Below, piece by piece: positions 36,761 through 47,584 of a stretch of DNA of 64,000 nt. Each line of letters starts with the position of its first letter. Position 1 is the first letter of the stretch. Origin of the DNA: Hofstenia miamia (Eukaryota > Xenacoelomorpha > Acoela); contig SCFE01000008.1 in NCBI GenBank assembly GCA_004352715.1, positions 1,889,700 through 1,953,699 on the forward strand. The letters are read 5' to 3'. The position numbers were made by a program, and so were the translations under genes. Under the pieces are notes generated by a model. It had not been told where the DNA came from and made no database searches. It saw only the letters and a list, made by a program, of their open reading frames with translations.

Positions 36761-37672
36761 AATTGCGGGAAATAACACAGTGAATAAACATCAGGTAGCA
36801 CCGTCGGTGAAAGAAATTACATTGCGCATTTGAGGATAAATAAATATTACAATACCAATATTAACTATTTTAAAAATTATAAATTTAAATATTTATAGAA
36901 TTTGCAATTTTAGAGAAAGCATATTTAAAAGTTAAACATTATTAACTTTTAAGTTATTAAACCCATACATATAGATAATGCGGTAACCGCAGTAACTTTC
37001 AAGCCACTGCAATCTAATCAAAAGCAACATTTTCACCCCACCTTGCTAGGAAATATATGAAGTTCGTTCTTCCATTGAACAGTAAATTGGTAAATTGGAC
37101 AGTATAATATGGTAATGTCGGGAAACTTTAATTATATTAAATTTCATTATAAATTGCTCCTGTATTAAAGTATGAAACGGCTTTACTTGCTTAGTTCACA
37201 CATCCATTGTTGATTCAAATTCTGCATTGATTTGCAATAATAAGAATTTTGATTCAAATTCGAGTATTATTTTAGAGAAAATTTCTGAATTTGATGGAGC
37301 CTTTCAAATTTTAGTACAATTCTAAATTTTAATATTAAAAATATCTAATTTTGAAATGATCTAGAAAAAAAGGTAAAAATTATGGGGTTTTTACAATAAT
37401 TACAATGGAATTTTTTATTGAGGTTCAGGTTAAATTATAAATTATTAATCTTTCCTAAAAGCAAATTTCTGAATTACATATGGTTAATATATTCTCCAAT
37501 AATAAAATTTGCTTAATTGTTTTCTTTGATTTGTAAAAACAGAATTTTCATTCAAGTTTGACAATTATTTTAGAGGAAATTCTTAGTTTTTCAAATTTTC
37601 CCACCATTTTGAGTTTTTATGCTAAAAATACCAAAACATGAAATGGTCTAGAAAAATTTAAAAAATTATTGC

Positions 37673-37770
37673 ATTTTTACAATCCTGTAAACAATTTATG
37701 TGGGCAAATGGTAGGGCCCAGATGGGCTCCAATGTGGGCCCCATCATTTTCCCACATAAATTGTTTACTG
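37673..37770. mobile_element. Short foldback hairpin element, copy 2
   Basis: Arms start GTAAACAATTTATGTGGGCA and end with its complement. The two arms pair across nearly the whole element. Same family as 3106-3190. Confidence 0.75.
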
Positions 37771-38164
37771 GGAATATTTTCACAGGAATTTTAAATTGAG
37801 TTCAAATTAAAGTAAATAATTATTACTCTTTTGAGAATTATGATCTAATTTGAGCAAAATGCTTAATTTCCAAAAAGCACATTTCTGAATTACATGTAGT
37901 AGTATATTCTGAATAATTAAAATTTGTTTTATTGTATTCTGAACAAATAAGATAAAACGGTATTAAGAAGTTACTGTCACATTAATCATGCTAGACACAT
38001 AATGACGATATTGTTGAACAAAAGAAGCCATCACAACAAACATCCTGTGAACTGCAACTCTCCCAAATGAATTTGCATGCATTAGAAGCTTCATTACAGC
38101 CCAGATAACTACAAGAACAGCATACTACTGTATTTTCATTAATCACTTTTAAGATACAGTGACT

Positions 38165-38830
38165 GGCATATGTTTGGTTTGCAGCAAAGTACCTTCCATT
38201 GTTAGATTGCGGTTTTACAGAACAGTTTGGAGTTTTTGGAATAAATTTGCATTTCTTGAAGAATATTGATGTACATCAGTACACGCACATTTTGGCAAAA
38301 TGTACATCTTTTGCAAATGGATGACAAATCAGCAAGTTAGAAGCAATACATTGAAGAGAACAGGATTTCACTTTATTAAATTTTTTGAACATTACAGATA
38401 AAACTAATCAAATCCAACAAAGGCCTAAGCTGTTGAAATATGCAATCGAAACCTAAATGAATTTCATAATTAAGTATAATCAAATTTATAAAATTTGCAA
38501 CAACTGTTCATTTTGCCTATTCCATAAAAAATTGTTATTGTAATTGTATTTCAGTTTTCATATTGTTCATGAATAAATGGTTTTGAAATTTCATTGTCCC
38601 TCTATACTGCAATTTCTAAAGACTAGATATTTGAAAAAAGGCAATTCAATTCTATTTTGTGATTTTAGAGTATTTGAGAAAGAACATGGTGATAAAATTC
38701 ACTGACAATTACTAAAAATTCATTATTATGGTTTTGTGTGCTCCATGTGGGAAAGGAAATGTTTGGAGTGTTTTAACCATATCAATATTTTAATTCTGGA
38801 AAGTTGTCAAGTTCAACATATATTTTGGGC
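38165..38830 (+). repeat. Dispersed repeat, copy 2
   Basis: Matches the complement of 13790-14430 over several hundred bases with scattered indels (about 80 percent by eye). Its start, GTTTGCAGCAAAGTACC, also resembles 13540-13560 in direct orientation, which suggests that the repeat has inverted arms. Confidence 0.6.
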
Positions 38831-40315
38831 CTCAAATGAACTAGTTGCGAAAAACAGCTGTCATTGCTTCATTCGTTCAAAAAATCGTTGTTAGAAGTCT
38901 CTTAAAAGAACAAAAGCATTCTATTGCAAGGAATAATGCAACAACTTTGACGCTAATTTCACGATTGGCAGAGTCCTTTTTCATGCTGTGTATGTTTGTT
39001 TATTAGGCCTGTGACAGATTTTCAAGGTTCTTACTGAGGAAAACAGAACGTTCTGCAACCAAATGCCCAATCGGCTTGCATATACCTGTTTTGCAAGCAA
39101 AATCGAAATTCTCCAGATGCTGCGTTTTGAAATCAAAAAGTAGTTGATTAACTAATCATTACTTTCCTAAAATATTAAACTTCCTAAAGCTGGCATGCAA
39201 TGAATTGAAATAATTTATGTTTTTTACAGATTTCTGGCCGCCCTTAGAACAAAATTTTCTGCCTTTGTCCATCTCAGCGAAGTAATTTGGCGTACTTTCT
39301 GAATATTTTGTCAATGTCACAAAATTTCGAAAAAATGTTATTTTTGTCAAATAGGTAACTGTGATTGGAAGGTTGTGTGTCTACCTCAACTAGCGAAAAT
39401 TTTGTGCGAATTTGTCGTAATATTCAAAAGGTTAAAATTTGTAATGAACTGTGCATGTGACTACATATGAAAATTTGCAGTCCCAAAATATTATTTTAGA
39501 AAATCTAAGCTGTGCCGTGCTTAAGACCCACAATACCATGCTTGCAAAAGACCAGATATGGTTGCAGCTCTGAACTGCAGCCCCTTAGATGGAACAAGTC
39601 CCGGCCTAAACCTCAATCCTAGATTCAACACTAATTTTGTTATACAATTTATCAGAAGCTTTATAAATCAAAACTATTAAATGAAAGGGAATTCGTAGTC
39701 AACTAAGGTCCAAACTATCTTCAAATTTTTATTATTTGTGATGAAAAATATCATAAAATTTCAGCTTCTGGGACTTATTGTCTATCACAAAAGTGGCACA
39801 ATCTGCAAGATCTGGCCAATAGAAGCTATTTGAGAGTTGAGAGCTTTTCTTCAGAACGGTATAAACATCATTATATATTAGGCCTGGATTACTTTGTTAA
39901 CAGACGTTGTCCAAATTCAATCCGTTAACAAGTGAAAATGCAATCGTGTACAACCAGTAAGAATTGGCGTTTTACTTTAGCATGAGTGTAAACCAAATCT
40001 TTAACTTGCACTTGGAATTTACTCGCGAATAAATGCTAATGATAAAGTTTACTTTAAACGCGTGTTTTTTACGCAAAGGCTTACAGTATTAATTAATTTA
40101 TGACGTCTTGTGGTAGTTGATTACTATCAATAGCATTGAGGCATTTTTGGCTGTTCAAATTTCTTCAAACATATCCATGCATATGAATTTATGAAGCGTT
40201 TGCAGACATTTAACTGTTTAGTTAAACTTTAATATTTATACTTGTGAGCAATACAGTCTCTAATGCCATTAAATAATGATCATACATAAAAATTCTAAAT
40301 GAACTAAATTTACAA

Positions 40316-40320
<5 letters not shown>
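38831..40320. other. AT-rich stretch without a recognised gene
   Basis: Only a 63-residue minus ORF at 39159-39350 with no motif. Confidence 0.5.
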
Positions 40321-40346
<26 letters not shown>

Positions 40347-40370
40347 AATGTATATATATACATATATATT
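40321..40370. repeat. (TA)n microsatellite
   Basis: Imperfect TA run with a few interruptions. Confidence 0.9.
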
Positions 40371-40534
40371 TAATGCACGGGCATTTTAGCAATGTTTTGA
40401 ATGTCGTGTGTTTGGGTTGTATTTCACATGTTTAACGAATTTCAATATTGTATTTGTCAAAAGAAGTCAATACGAGGAATAGATGTAATGCGTCCATGTG
40501 CTTGAGGAATTCCTCATATTGAACCAGTGCAATC

Positions 40535-40861
40535 AAGCGTTATCGAGTCGAGATCGCGTTACTTGGTCCGAGTTCGAATTTTTACGTTTCAAATTAGAGT
40601 TTTTTCTAATTCCGAGTTTTTTTAGAATATAGTAAAATTTATTTTACAACAATTCCTAGTTCTGTTAGCTAAAATATAAATACTTGTGTGTGATAAAGAA
40701 ACTGAAACTTAAAATATTTTAATTTTTACGGTATTTTCGAATAGATTTTTGATAGAGTTTGAGGTCGGGTTTTGATCATTTCTCTTCTGAGTTTTTCCGA
40801 TCGAGTTTGGCGAGCTTATTCGAGTCCGAGTTCTTAACATTCCGAGTACTCGAAAACCCTG
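40535..40861 (+). mobile_element. Short hAT-like non-autonomous element
   Basis: The left end AAGCGTTATCGAGTCGAG and the complement of the right end (CAGGGTTTTCGAGTACTCGG) are similar, and both ends are rich in CGAG/TCGG subterminal motifs. Flanking octamers GTGCAATC and GTGTAAAC match at 6 of 8. About 327 bp, no coding capacity. Confidence 0.45.
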
Positions 40862-41513
40862 GTGTAAACTACGGTTGAATCAGTACAGGATATCAGAACA
40901 GCAAAAATCAGGACCTTTTTTAAAAAAGGGCAAATCATGACAAATTACAATCCCTAATCACTGCATGGTTAGTAAATCCAACAGTTTATATTAGTTATTT
41001 AATATAAATTTATCATTTAGTTATAAAGTTTTTTTAATTTAAAATCTAATATATCGATTATATGATGCGATACTTCTTTTTACGGGAATTAATCTAGGGA
41101 TAATTTCTTTTTCTCTATGATAATAATACACATTGATAATCAATTGGCCATTTAGAAAACAACTTTATTATTTTTCAAAATTTGTTTAGATTGATCTTTT
41201 GTTTATATATTACATTTCAATATAATTATATAATGTATCAGAGGGTCTTTACACAGGTTGGTTACAAAGTCGGGTAAGTAGTAACTTGTGGTATATTCTT
41301 GAAATTCATAAGGTACAGTGACATCATGTTCGCCAGAGTTAAACCTTAAGATTACTTCTACTGTGGATATTTGAAATTATGTCCTTATTGAAATAATCAA
41401 TCAACTATCCAACAATTGTAATTATTGATGAAGTCAATTATTACCACACAAGAATTGCCGGCTAGTGCACTTTGGGCCGATGCATAGCAGTTTTGCATGT
41501 CAACAGTGATGAC

Positions 41514-41883
41514 CATAGATTCACGCGGGTGAAATTTTTTATACCCGCAGTGAGTGGGCCGAAAACGCACCGAACCGCATGTCTGTTAGAACTATTCACA
41601 CGCACCCACAACAACCGCCATTTTCTAAATATCGCCTGTCATTTTAAGTAATAAGGCCAACAATTTTCAATCCCCGAATTTACTTTGTATTAATTTTGTT
41701 TTAATTGAGTAAATGATGTCAAATATATTATATTATGTAGATAGTATAATTAGTATTGTGTTAGTTTATTATTACACATGCAACAAAATGAAAATGTCCA
41801 CCCACACAGCACCACAACCCACGTGGCATTTCAAAATTCAGTGCCCGCACTGCACCGCTGCACCGCACCCGCTTCCATCTTTG
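41514..41883 (+). mobile_element. Short hAT-like non-autonomous element
   Basis: The left end CATAGATTCACGCGGGTG and the complement of the right end, CAAAGATGGAAGCGGGTG, match at about 13 of 18. The interior is GC-rich with CACCC/GGGTG subterminal motifs. The ends resemble those of the element at 61335-62121. The flanking octamers do not match convincingly. Confidence 0.45.
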
Positions 41884-42129
41884 ACAATGCTACATACTCA
41901 TGAAACCTTCGTTATTCTTAGTTTCAAGTTTTTTTACTATTAATACAGTATGATTCACATCTCATGAATCCCAAAAAATGCAAAGAATGAGTGCTTATGA
42001 ACTCAATATCGTTAGAATTAAATGGTAAAAAATGAAAACGGCAAATTAAATGTAATTACTACGCAAGTTTAGTACAATAAAAAAAGAGATTTTCGTCAAA
42101 AGAATCTGTATAAGATATGAATTACACAA

Positions 42130-42172
42130 CACCATGGTACTCCGCATCATTTGGTGTATTGCATCGCTTGAA
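42130..42172 (-). repeat. hAT-like terminal sequence, inverse orientation
   Basis: On the minus strand AAGCGATGCAATACACC leads into GCGGAGTACCATGG, matching the subterminal blocks of 36704-36760. Confidence 0.35.
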
Positions 42173-42880
42173 AGAGTAAAAATAAAAAATGCGAGACAAT
42201 TTAAACTTGCGTGACTTTATAACCAATCTGTATATCTTCATTGTCTAGGTAAAAAGTGCTATGTCGTATTTCTTGGTTTCTTGAAAATCGTTTTTTTATT
42301 ATACTCCTGTTTATGCAAATGGAAGATGATTTAATATGCAAAACCGCTTAATCTTTAAGGATGCTACATATAGAGCACCAATGTCAACTCTACATTGTAA
42401 TCAAGCACTTAAAACACTTGATATGTAGCCCTAGCTTAAATATGATTCTTTATAGAACAATTACATAAGTTAAGCTGTTGAATTTCCGTTGATAACAGGA
42501 AGGACTTTATTAAATCAGGACAGGACCAGAAGAAAAATTGTTGTAAGTCACATCCCTAGTATAAACCAGGATTTTGGCAGTGATATAATGCTACAAAAAC
42601 TAGAACTGTATTGACAGTCAGAAGAATTCAATGACCCTATGCAAATTATTTATACTTTTATGAACTAATTGTTGTAATTATGCTTTAGAAACAACACTAC
42701 AACAATGTCAAGAAATACAGAAATTTTAAATTTCTATATAATTTAAAGAAATATTTGTCTAAAAGATGTGCAGTCTCCTGGAAAATCTCACTATCTATAT
42801 CCATCTGCAGATTTTAGTCAAAAATTCAATTATTTTGTTCACATTTGCGATTTTTTTATCGTCTGATTTTTTGTCATTAA

Positions 42881-43256
42881 TAGTGCATTTTCACGTGAGC
42901 GCTCTGCTTAATTGCTTGGCCGTAGCACGCCACTCCTGGCCTTTAGTAGCATGTTTTCACGAGAGCGCTCTGGCCATGTTCAGGAACGGACTGTTGTGTG
43001 ATTTCATAGGAGTGCGCAAACGTGCTGAGCTTTTGTTTGCTCAATTTCACAGTGAGTATTTTCCGCTCTGAAAACTAGCACGATCAGGCAGTGTAGTAAA
43101 CTTGTGAATGAAAATCAACCAATAATATGTGAGGATGACACGTGGAAACCTATGAGCACTCTGAAATATTCTAACCAATAAAATAGAATGGCACAGACAT
43201 TGTTGCTGTGTTAACGGTAGAATTTTGGCCGTAGCACGCTTGAGAAAATGCACTAT
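42881..43256. mobile_element. 376-bp MITE with TAA target duplication
   Basis: Both ends start TAGTGCATTTTC on their respective strands, and the element is flanked on each side by TAA (42878-42880 and 43257-43259). A 3-bp TWA duplication is the signature of PIF/Harbinger-type insertions. GGCCGTAGCACGC occurs near both ends and GAGCGCTCTG occurs twice at the left. GC-richer than the surroundings; no transposase. Confidence 0.65.
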
Positions 43257-43259
43257 AAA

Positions 43260-45480
43260 AACGGAGCGTGAATTTCGTAAACACTATTGATGTTTTGACA
43301 AATGAAAAATTATCATGTAATGAAAAATCAATAGTGCAGGAACGATTTCTCAACTTCAATAATCTTTTTATTGATAGTAGAGGAAATAATAAAAGGGTGC
43401 AAATTAAATTGTTACTAAAAGAAAATTGGCAGTAAATATATTGATACAAATTATTTTTAAATTTCAAAATACCCGTAATTTATTTTTTCATTGCAATTAT
43501 TGGACAAAAGTGGAAATTATTTGACCTACTCATGAAAAATATCTTTAAAGATATTGAAAATTAAAATGCGTTGTTTTAACGATTCAGAAGAAATTGTGCC
43601 ATATCAGCCATTATAGAATTTTGTTTACCAGTTGATTATTGACTTTCCTGGGAGATTGACAGAATTTTAAATTCGGAACTGTAAAGTCTTTAAGAAACGA
43701 AATTTTATGTCATGCAGAAACTGCCAAGAGAATTTCAACTTATCATGCTGACCTAATAGTTTCAAAGAAAATTTAGTTGGTCAACGAAAATTACGTTGGA
43801 TTCTACTTACATCAAACATGGCTGCTCAACAATTCAGCAAAGCAAGTTATTTTGTAAAGGACTACCAAAAAAAGCTTTCACCTGTGAATCGCTGCTTGAA
43901 TCTCAACTGCTTTTGTGTGCTAACAAAGATTTTTGAGATACCTATCATTTGATAATTTGATGATTGATGTCATCAAACAAATGGTTTAACCTTCAAATTC
44001 TTGTTTTTTCGAGCAATAACAGCACAATAAATTCAATAATATATTTTCAATTTAGAAAAAATATTGAATAATGTATCTTTATCAAAAGTAACACTGCAAT
44101 AATGTATCAAGCTCCCTTGATAAAAACGTCTACTCCATCATTAGTGCGCTTTGGAATGCAAACAATAATTACCTATTCTAATATAAATATCGATGTTTTG
44201 CGAGTCTGTTCTCATTTTCAACTAAGCAATTAAATTCAAGTTGTTAAAATGTATGAAATTAGGTTAACATTTTATCATTATTTGCATATAAATATTTCAT
44301 GTAGGTATTCATTATTTGTGATTAGCCAAGAATTTTCAAAAACAATTAAAGAATATCTATTTTATATTTTTTCTAAGTAAGTGGTGCAGATAAGGATTTA
44401 ATTTACCCATTTGCTATTGCCTCTATTTTTAGTCAATTTACTGTAGATCACTAAAAATGGCAATACAATGTTAATATAGTTACTGTAAATATTCTTGATA
44501 AATGTTGTAGCAATATAATAACTGCTAGAATAACAGCAAAATATGCTAATCAAGTTTTGAATAGCTGGCTTCAGGCATTACTTATAAACTAATTGCTGTA
44601 AAGTTAGTTGCAATTCTTGCAAAGATTTTATTTTTTATTTAATTGTTGGAAAATTGCAATTAAATTTAATTATTTTTAAATAGTGTGTAACTCTAGATAA
44701 AAGTATTTTGGAATTATTTCTGTGTTATGTATCTGACTGTTTTGCTAATACCAGTAAAGGTGTGCACATATTTGAATGTATACTATATATTTAGTTAAGC
44801 ATAATGTAGTTAGATAGTGCCTATTTTTAAGCAGGTATTGAAATAATAAGTTTATTTACTCTTATTTGGAAAAATTGTAATGATATATATTTGCAAATGT
44901 TAAAAATTAACATATTGGTAATTGAAATTAAATTATTTTTGAAAAATCCTTAACTGCAATCAATTCTTGTATTTACTATACCAAGTTAGCATGTGCTCAG
45001 TCCCAGTCAAATCAAAGTATTGTGAATCCACATTTGTAAAGTGAGGATGTTCTACAGTCGATTAAGAGGTGCCATATGTGTGTATATGGGAATAGAATTA
45101 TTGATAGTGGGATATTTTTACCTGCTAAACTTATATTCTTAGAATTGACATTCTGTAATTGCAGTTATTATTCAACTATTCTCTAATCTTTACATACTTT
45201 AATCCATTATTTGAAAGAATACAAGATTAAGCACTTAGTACCTAATGCAATGTTTTTCAGTAGAACAATTATGAATTTATATGTATATATATATAACTAA
45301 TGTTAATGAATATAATGTGGGCATTTGGAAACAGGGTAAATCCCATTACTGTATATTACTAGTAAATAACATTAAAAATTAAAGTTCAGAACAAAATGAC
45401 TGATTGTCTAATATCCAAGTTTGCATTTTTCATCAATTAACCATTATTCAATTTAGGAACTGTTGTAAATTAAACACTTC
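43260..45480. other. AT-rich upstream region of the GTPase/VWA locus
   Basis: No gene recognised. The last 250 bases before the ATG at 45511 include a TATATGTATATATATATAAC stretch near 45279-45298 that might serve as a TATA region, but nothing in the sequence confirms a promoter. Confidence 0.4.
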
Positions 45481-45510
45481 TAAACAATTAACATTTTACT
45501 GTCTGTACAT

Positions 45511-46488
45511 ATGGAAGTTAACCAAAATGATGATTGTAATGAGTTACAAAAACTTTCAGAAAATATTTCTAACATTTGTAGTATCAATGTTCAGACTATT
45601 CAAAAATATATCATTTGCAAGGACATAATCAGCCTTCTCAAACTAAACATTCCAAACAAAGAAATTGATAGAGTAATAAGTTTTTGGCAATTATCTAATG
45701 AATATTTGAAGCAGCCAACCAACTTCATATTGCCCATTATTAGCACATGCTCTGGAAATGAGGATGGTTACTTAACTGAAAGGGCAGTGATTAATGAAGA
45801 AAGCATAAAAATAATGTGCAAAAAGAGCTCCAATAATAATTATTATAATGATATATCTCATGGTTATTGCATCAATTTTGAACAAATTAATAATGAATGC
45901 TGTACCTTTGTAGTTCTATTGGGAAAAGTACTCCCTGTACTAGAATTTCTAAAGTCTAAATACATTCTCTCCAATGAGGATTTAGCTGAATGTTACAGTG
46001 AGATGCAGAATAGTGGAAATGGTATTTTCATTATTAGCAATTTATTTGAAGATAATGAGGAAGAAAAGCATGCATATCTCTATATGTTTGCCAAATATGA
46101 TTACTTTTATGAAAATGTTGATCAAAAGTCACAAGCAATACATTTTATAAGGTATCTCACAATGTTAACTCCCTATATATTAATAATTCCTTCTATCACA
46201 GAACAAGAATGTATCACATATGAGATGAAAACCCCCAAAAAAAGAAAAAGGCACTCCAAATTTCAGGTATCACAACAAAAAGTTAATGAAGAAAAATGTT
46301 CAGTCAAAGTATTAGGGGAAATTGATATTCCAAATGTAAAAGAAAACTTTCAGATTTGTGCATCAAATAACCAAAACTTACTTTTGGCAAATGTTGAAAT
46401 TAAGCCTAAGACATTCAAATTTGCAGAATTTTCAATAAATATGAAAATAGGTGAATTTCTAAAAAATTTGAAGATGTTGAATTCATAG
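45511..46488 (+). CDS. GTPase/VWA locus, N-terminal segment
   Basis: A 325-residue ORF, the first of three consecutive plus-strand ORFs that appear to make one protein. The ATG at 45511 is the first after an in-frame TAA at 45481. I recognise no domain: it is mixed alpha/beta, with a basic KKRKRHSK patch near residue 245 that resembles a nuclear localisation signal. The ORF ends at TAG 46486-46488, but coding-like sequence passes into the -1 frame, which is open from 46455 (after TGA 46452-46454). The only overlap is 46455-46485, and the heptamer A AAA AAT lies within it at 46461-46467. No introns are evident. A missing base in the A run, decay or -1 frameshifting would all give this picture. 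Confidence 0.8.
   Translation: MEVNQNDDCNELQKLSENISNICSINVQTIQKYIICKDIISLLKLNIPNKEIDRVISFWQLSNEYLKQPTNFILPIISTCSGNEDGYLTERAVINEESIKIMCKKSSNNNYYNDISHGYCINFEQINNECCTFVVLLGKVLPVLEFLKSKYILSNEDLAECYSEMQNSGNGIFIISNLFEDNEEEKHAYLYMFAKYDYFYENVDQKSQAIHFIRYLTMLTPYILIIPSITEQECITYEMKTPKKRKRHSKFQVSQQKVNEEKCSVKVLGEIDIPNVKENFQICASNNQNLLLANVEIKPKTFKFAEFSINMKIGEFLKNLKMLNS
46461..46467 (+). promoter_or_regulatory. Slippery heptamer A AAA AAT at first frame change
   Basis: In the upstream frame the codons are CTA AAA AAT, fitting X XXY YYZ for -1 frameshifting. A slip of -1 here leads exactly into the open middle frame (next codons TTT GAA GAT). No strong stem or pseudoknot is apparent just downstream, and the site is also an A6 homopolymer where a base may be missing. 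Confidence 0.35.
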
Positions 46489-46592
46489 ATTCATTAAAAG
46501 TTGACATACATTTTCAAGAACAATATGTCTATTATTCCAGTAAATCAAAACTTTGCAATAAAAGAAAGAGTAGTTTTGATTATTCAAGTGAA

Positions 46593-47579
46593 ATGCAAAG
46601 TGATGATCCTCTAAGAAAAGTTTCATTAGGCTTTGTTAAGGGAATTTTCAAAAAGATTTTCTTATTTGAGCATGAACTTATGGAGGCCTGCATTAAAACA
46701 TGTAATTATAGTGGCCTTGAAAGCTTATCAATTGGTGAAAAACATGTTTGTGCTCTCAATGAATTGTCTATGAAAGATTTATTCAGTGCAATGAAAGCAG
46801 AATACAAAGGAATACTTAAAGAAACTATTGAGTATAGCTTAGTGCAGAAAAGTGCATTGCATACAAAAACCAAAATTCCTTTTCAAATTTATTACATGGA
46901 TAGAAGGATTTTAAGTTATGCAAACAATTATGAAAATAGTGCAACATTAAATACAGCACTAAAAAAACTAGAAACATTTTTCTTAGAATTTTCAAAAGCC
47001 AACATTATTCAGAATCAAGAACTAGAATCATCATTATACATGTTTTTACATGATTATTATTGGGCATTAGAAGTTGGCAAGGAATTTGCACGAATTATTT
47101 CTATGCTACCTATTGATTCAGAATATAAAGTGAAATCTGTGGATAGTACAAAATGTTCAGATTACAAAATAAATCTTGTTCAAAAAGTATATCAACCTGA
47201 GAAACAATTTCTAAATTTCTCAAAAATTGTTAAAGAAAAATCAGTAAGAATGAAAGATGTTTTATCCATTTCAAATATTGATCTAAAATTTCATCAAGAA
47301 ATGCAGGCTGAACTTGATGCAAAGGAAACCATTGTGCAAATTTATCCATGTAAAGGGAATCATGTTATTATTCTGATTAACATCAATGATAATTCTTGCT
47401 TAAAGGTTGTCAATTTAGGAAATGGAAATGTTACAAACAGAATCCCTTTTGGTAGAAACATTAGCTTAACCAGCTTTGATAGCAAATTGAGGGTAATTGC
47501 TCTTTACTCAAAATCAGCTTTTTTAATAGCATTGCACTATATAAATTTAGTAATGATTTTAGGACATACACAAGGATAA
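46593..47579 (+). CDS. GTPase/VWA locus, middle segment
   Basis: A 328-residue ORF from its first ATG. The frame is open from 46455, so about 45 more residues precede the ATG and join to the first segment; the ATG is unlikely to be a real start. The C-terminal 80 or so residues show alternating short strands (VIILININDNSCLKVVNLG, then ITSFD-like and VIALY-like strands), suggestive of a beta-propeller-like fold that carries on into the next ORF. It ends at TAA 47577-47579. The next frame is open from 47483 (after TAG 47480-47482), and T TTT TTA lies in the overlap at 47519-47525. Domain identity is inferred from pattern only. Confidence 0.75.
   Translation: MQSDDPLRKVSLGFVKGIFKKIFLFEHELMEACIKTCNYSGLESLSIGEKHVCALNELSMKDLFSAMKAEYKGILKETIEYSLVQKSALHTKTKIPFQIYYMDRRILSYANNYENSATLNTALKKLETFFLEFSKANIIQNQELESSLYMFLHDYYWALEVGKEFARIISMLPIDSEYKVKSVDSTKCSDYKINLVQKVYQPEKQFLNFSKIVKEKSVRMKDVLSISNIDLKFHQEMQAELDAKETIVQIYPCKGNHVIILININDNSCLKVVNLGNGNVTNRIPFGRNISLTSFDSKLRVIALYSKSAFLIALHYINLVMILGHTQG
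47519..47525 (+). promoter_or_regulatory. Slippery heptamer T TTT TTA at second frame change
   Basis: In the upstream frame the codons are GCT TTT TTA, the best-known -1 slippery heptamer type. A -1 slip continues as AAT AGC ATT in the frame of the large ORF. No obvious downstream structure; it is also a T6 homopolymer. Confidence 0.35.
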
Positions 47580-47584
47580 TCCAA

